This document shows, piece after piece, positions 63,901-64,000 of a stretch of 64,000 bases of DNA. The notes beneath the pieces were generated by a model. That model had not been told where the DNA came from and ran no database searches. It was given only the letters and a program-made list of their open reading frames with translations. Origin of the DNA: Segatella copri (GTDB lineage: Bacteria; Bacteroidota; Bacteroidia; Bacteroidales; Bacteroidaceae). The DNA is taken from positions 3,576,501 to 3,640,500 of the forward strand of contig NZ_JAPDUW010000001.1 in the NCBI RefSeq assembly GCF_026015295.1, read 5' to 3'. Position numbers and translations under genes: made by a program. The number at the start of each line of letters is the position of its first letter. Position 1 is the stretch's first letter.

Positions 63901-64000
63901 TATATCTGAATGGTGACAACCTGCTGCTCTGGACCAATATGCCTGATGACCGTGAGAATAACTTCAGCGGCAACTCGGCAAATGGTGCTTATCCAACCGT
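60939..64000 (+). CDS. Second SusC-like TonB-dependent transporter (3' end outside window)
   Basis: From ATG 60939 (an ATG at 60929 meets a stop after five codons) the frame is open to the window end, about 1020 codons. It shows a signal peptide (ALCLVGAFCSLNAQAQ), a carboxypeptidase-like domain (TVKGSIVDGTGEPLIGATVK), the TonB-box region (GEVVVVGYGQQKKAS), a plug (LVLVDGVERAMNTV, SISVLKDASATAVYGVKGG) and much of the barrel. It differs clearly from the SusC at 6613 and may take up larger or differently branched xylan pieces. A SusD gene probably follows outside the window. Confidence 0.95.
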   Translation, partial: MIEQVFTFKRTAALCLVGAFCSLNAQAQKITVKGSIVDGTGEPLIGATVKVKGDATSGVISDMDGNFQIAVPSENSSLVITYIGMESKTIKVGKKRQFKITLTDDNTLGEVVVVGYGQQKKASVVGSIAQTDAKTLNRHAGVSSLGQALTGNLPGVVTFSSTGMPGEEDPKIVIRTQTSINGSNDPLVLVDGVERAMNTVDLSSVESISVLKDASATAVYGVKGGNGVILITTKRGKEGKAAVHVKANATMKVVSKLPEKYDSYDTFRLLNRVVERELNISDEKSWGSYKPMAIIDKYRNPANAEEWDRYPNVDWQKELFNNTAMSYNASVDVSGGTKLVKYFAAIDFSHEGDLFKDFTSGRGYKSGFGYNRVNMRANLDFNLTKTTLFSTNLFGSNGVRHFPWDKASDSSAYWASVYHAAPDAMRPIYSDGTYGYYGPRKADCPNSVMSLARSGVENRTNTQITTDFILTQKLDFLTKGLKFVAKVSLDNTMVEEKRGISDQYMDPQLKWINPDDGSVSYDQSVDYHESVAWTINGGKVKTDATYRRLYYLAQLDWNRKFGNHEVGAMGVFNRNEYANGSSFKHYREDWVFRATYNYAMRYMLELNGCYNGSEKFGPDYRFKFFPSASLGWTITEEPFMKNIRKYVDMFKVRASWGRIGDDSTGGSYLYTDQYSYGGKTYLGGDATYDSPYTIYRLTRIGNPNVRWETSEKRNLGFDFGFLGGLITGSLDVFSDKRTDVLLTDRSIPSYYGMNYTVANVGSVDAKGYELSLKVNKAWNKNLRTWANFNMTHATNEIKFADDPKLQASYLNKAGYAIGQNHSYIDHGFIRNWDDLYAVPTWGSHDSEKYTGDAIISDFNGDGQITKDDMAPYQYTSIPENTFSTTLGAEWKGLSVTVQFYGVTNVTREVNFPTFERETHIAFKEGSYFTPSNPGGELSLPRWTTVADEGNAGTRYFYDGAFLRLKNAEIAYTFRGAWVKRMHLNSLRVYLNGDNLLLWTNMPDDRENNFSGNSANGAYPT

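Overview
The window looks like a chromosome segment of a gut Bacteroidota, most likely Prevotella/Segatella. The evidence is SusC/SusD pairs, exported glycan-degrading enzymes, many promoters with the Bacteroidota -7 box TAnnTTTG, natural-product precursors of the GG-Bacteroidales type, and Bacteroides-type mobilization genes. No rRNA, tRNA or CRISPR array was recognised.

Layout. (1) 1-4.3 kb is a repeat-rich stretch. It holds the 3' end of an exported protein, two copies of a PD-(D/E)XK (Rpn-like) gene of which one has lost its catalytic core, a small Y1 (HUH) transposase between two inverted hairpin-rich arms, two transposase-free versions of the same inverted element, and three arrays of 22-bp palindromic units. 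(2) 4.3-11.5 kb and 21.4-34 kb form a xylan/arabinoxylan utilization locus: a two-esterase fusion (CE6+CE1), SusC/SusD, GH43-CBM6-GH8, an exported beta-sandwich protein, GH43 with a ricin-like tail, GH31, GH3 and a thioredoxin-like protein. (3) 11.6-21.35 kb is an Rhs polymorphic-toxin island sitting inside that locus, with orphan Rhs fragments on both sides. (4) 34-40.3 kb holds an AlbA_2/ATPase regulator, a nuclease-domain remnant, a LytS/LytTR-type two-component pair, a lipoprotein and an outer-membrane barrel. (5) 40.3-48.4 kb is a class II lanthipeptide operon read on the minus strand: LanM, a five-cysteine GG-leader precursor, a TonB-receptor-like barrel, a C39-peptidase ABC exporter and a very short membrane fusion protein. 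(6) 48.5-55.9 kb is an integrative mobilizable element with relaxase, MobC, DUF3408-type protein, two excisionase-like HTH proteins and two tyrosine recombinases. (7) 56.1-64 kb returns to the xylan locus with a remnant of a second GH31 gene, GH43-CBM6, GH5 with two repeated C-terminal domains, and a second SusC that runs off the window.

How the parts connect. Seven promoters of the glycan locus (CE6-CE1, susC, GH43-GH8, GH3, GH43, GH5, second susC) share one architecture: two direct repeats resembling GTTACATGAGATAAAGT exactly 21 bp apart, with the proximal repeat starting exactly 36 bp before TAnnTTTG. This marks them as one regulon controlled by a regulator encoded outside the window. The Rhs island ends immediately beside one of these operators, and the mobilizable element abuts the GH31 remnant, so both insertions left the xylan regulon physically split but still co-regulated. 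The lanthipeptide operon converges on the lipoprotein/barrel operon. The neighbouring LytTR pair is divergent from the lipoprotein across three ATGAA repeats, also spaced exactly 21 bp.
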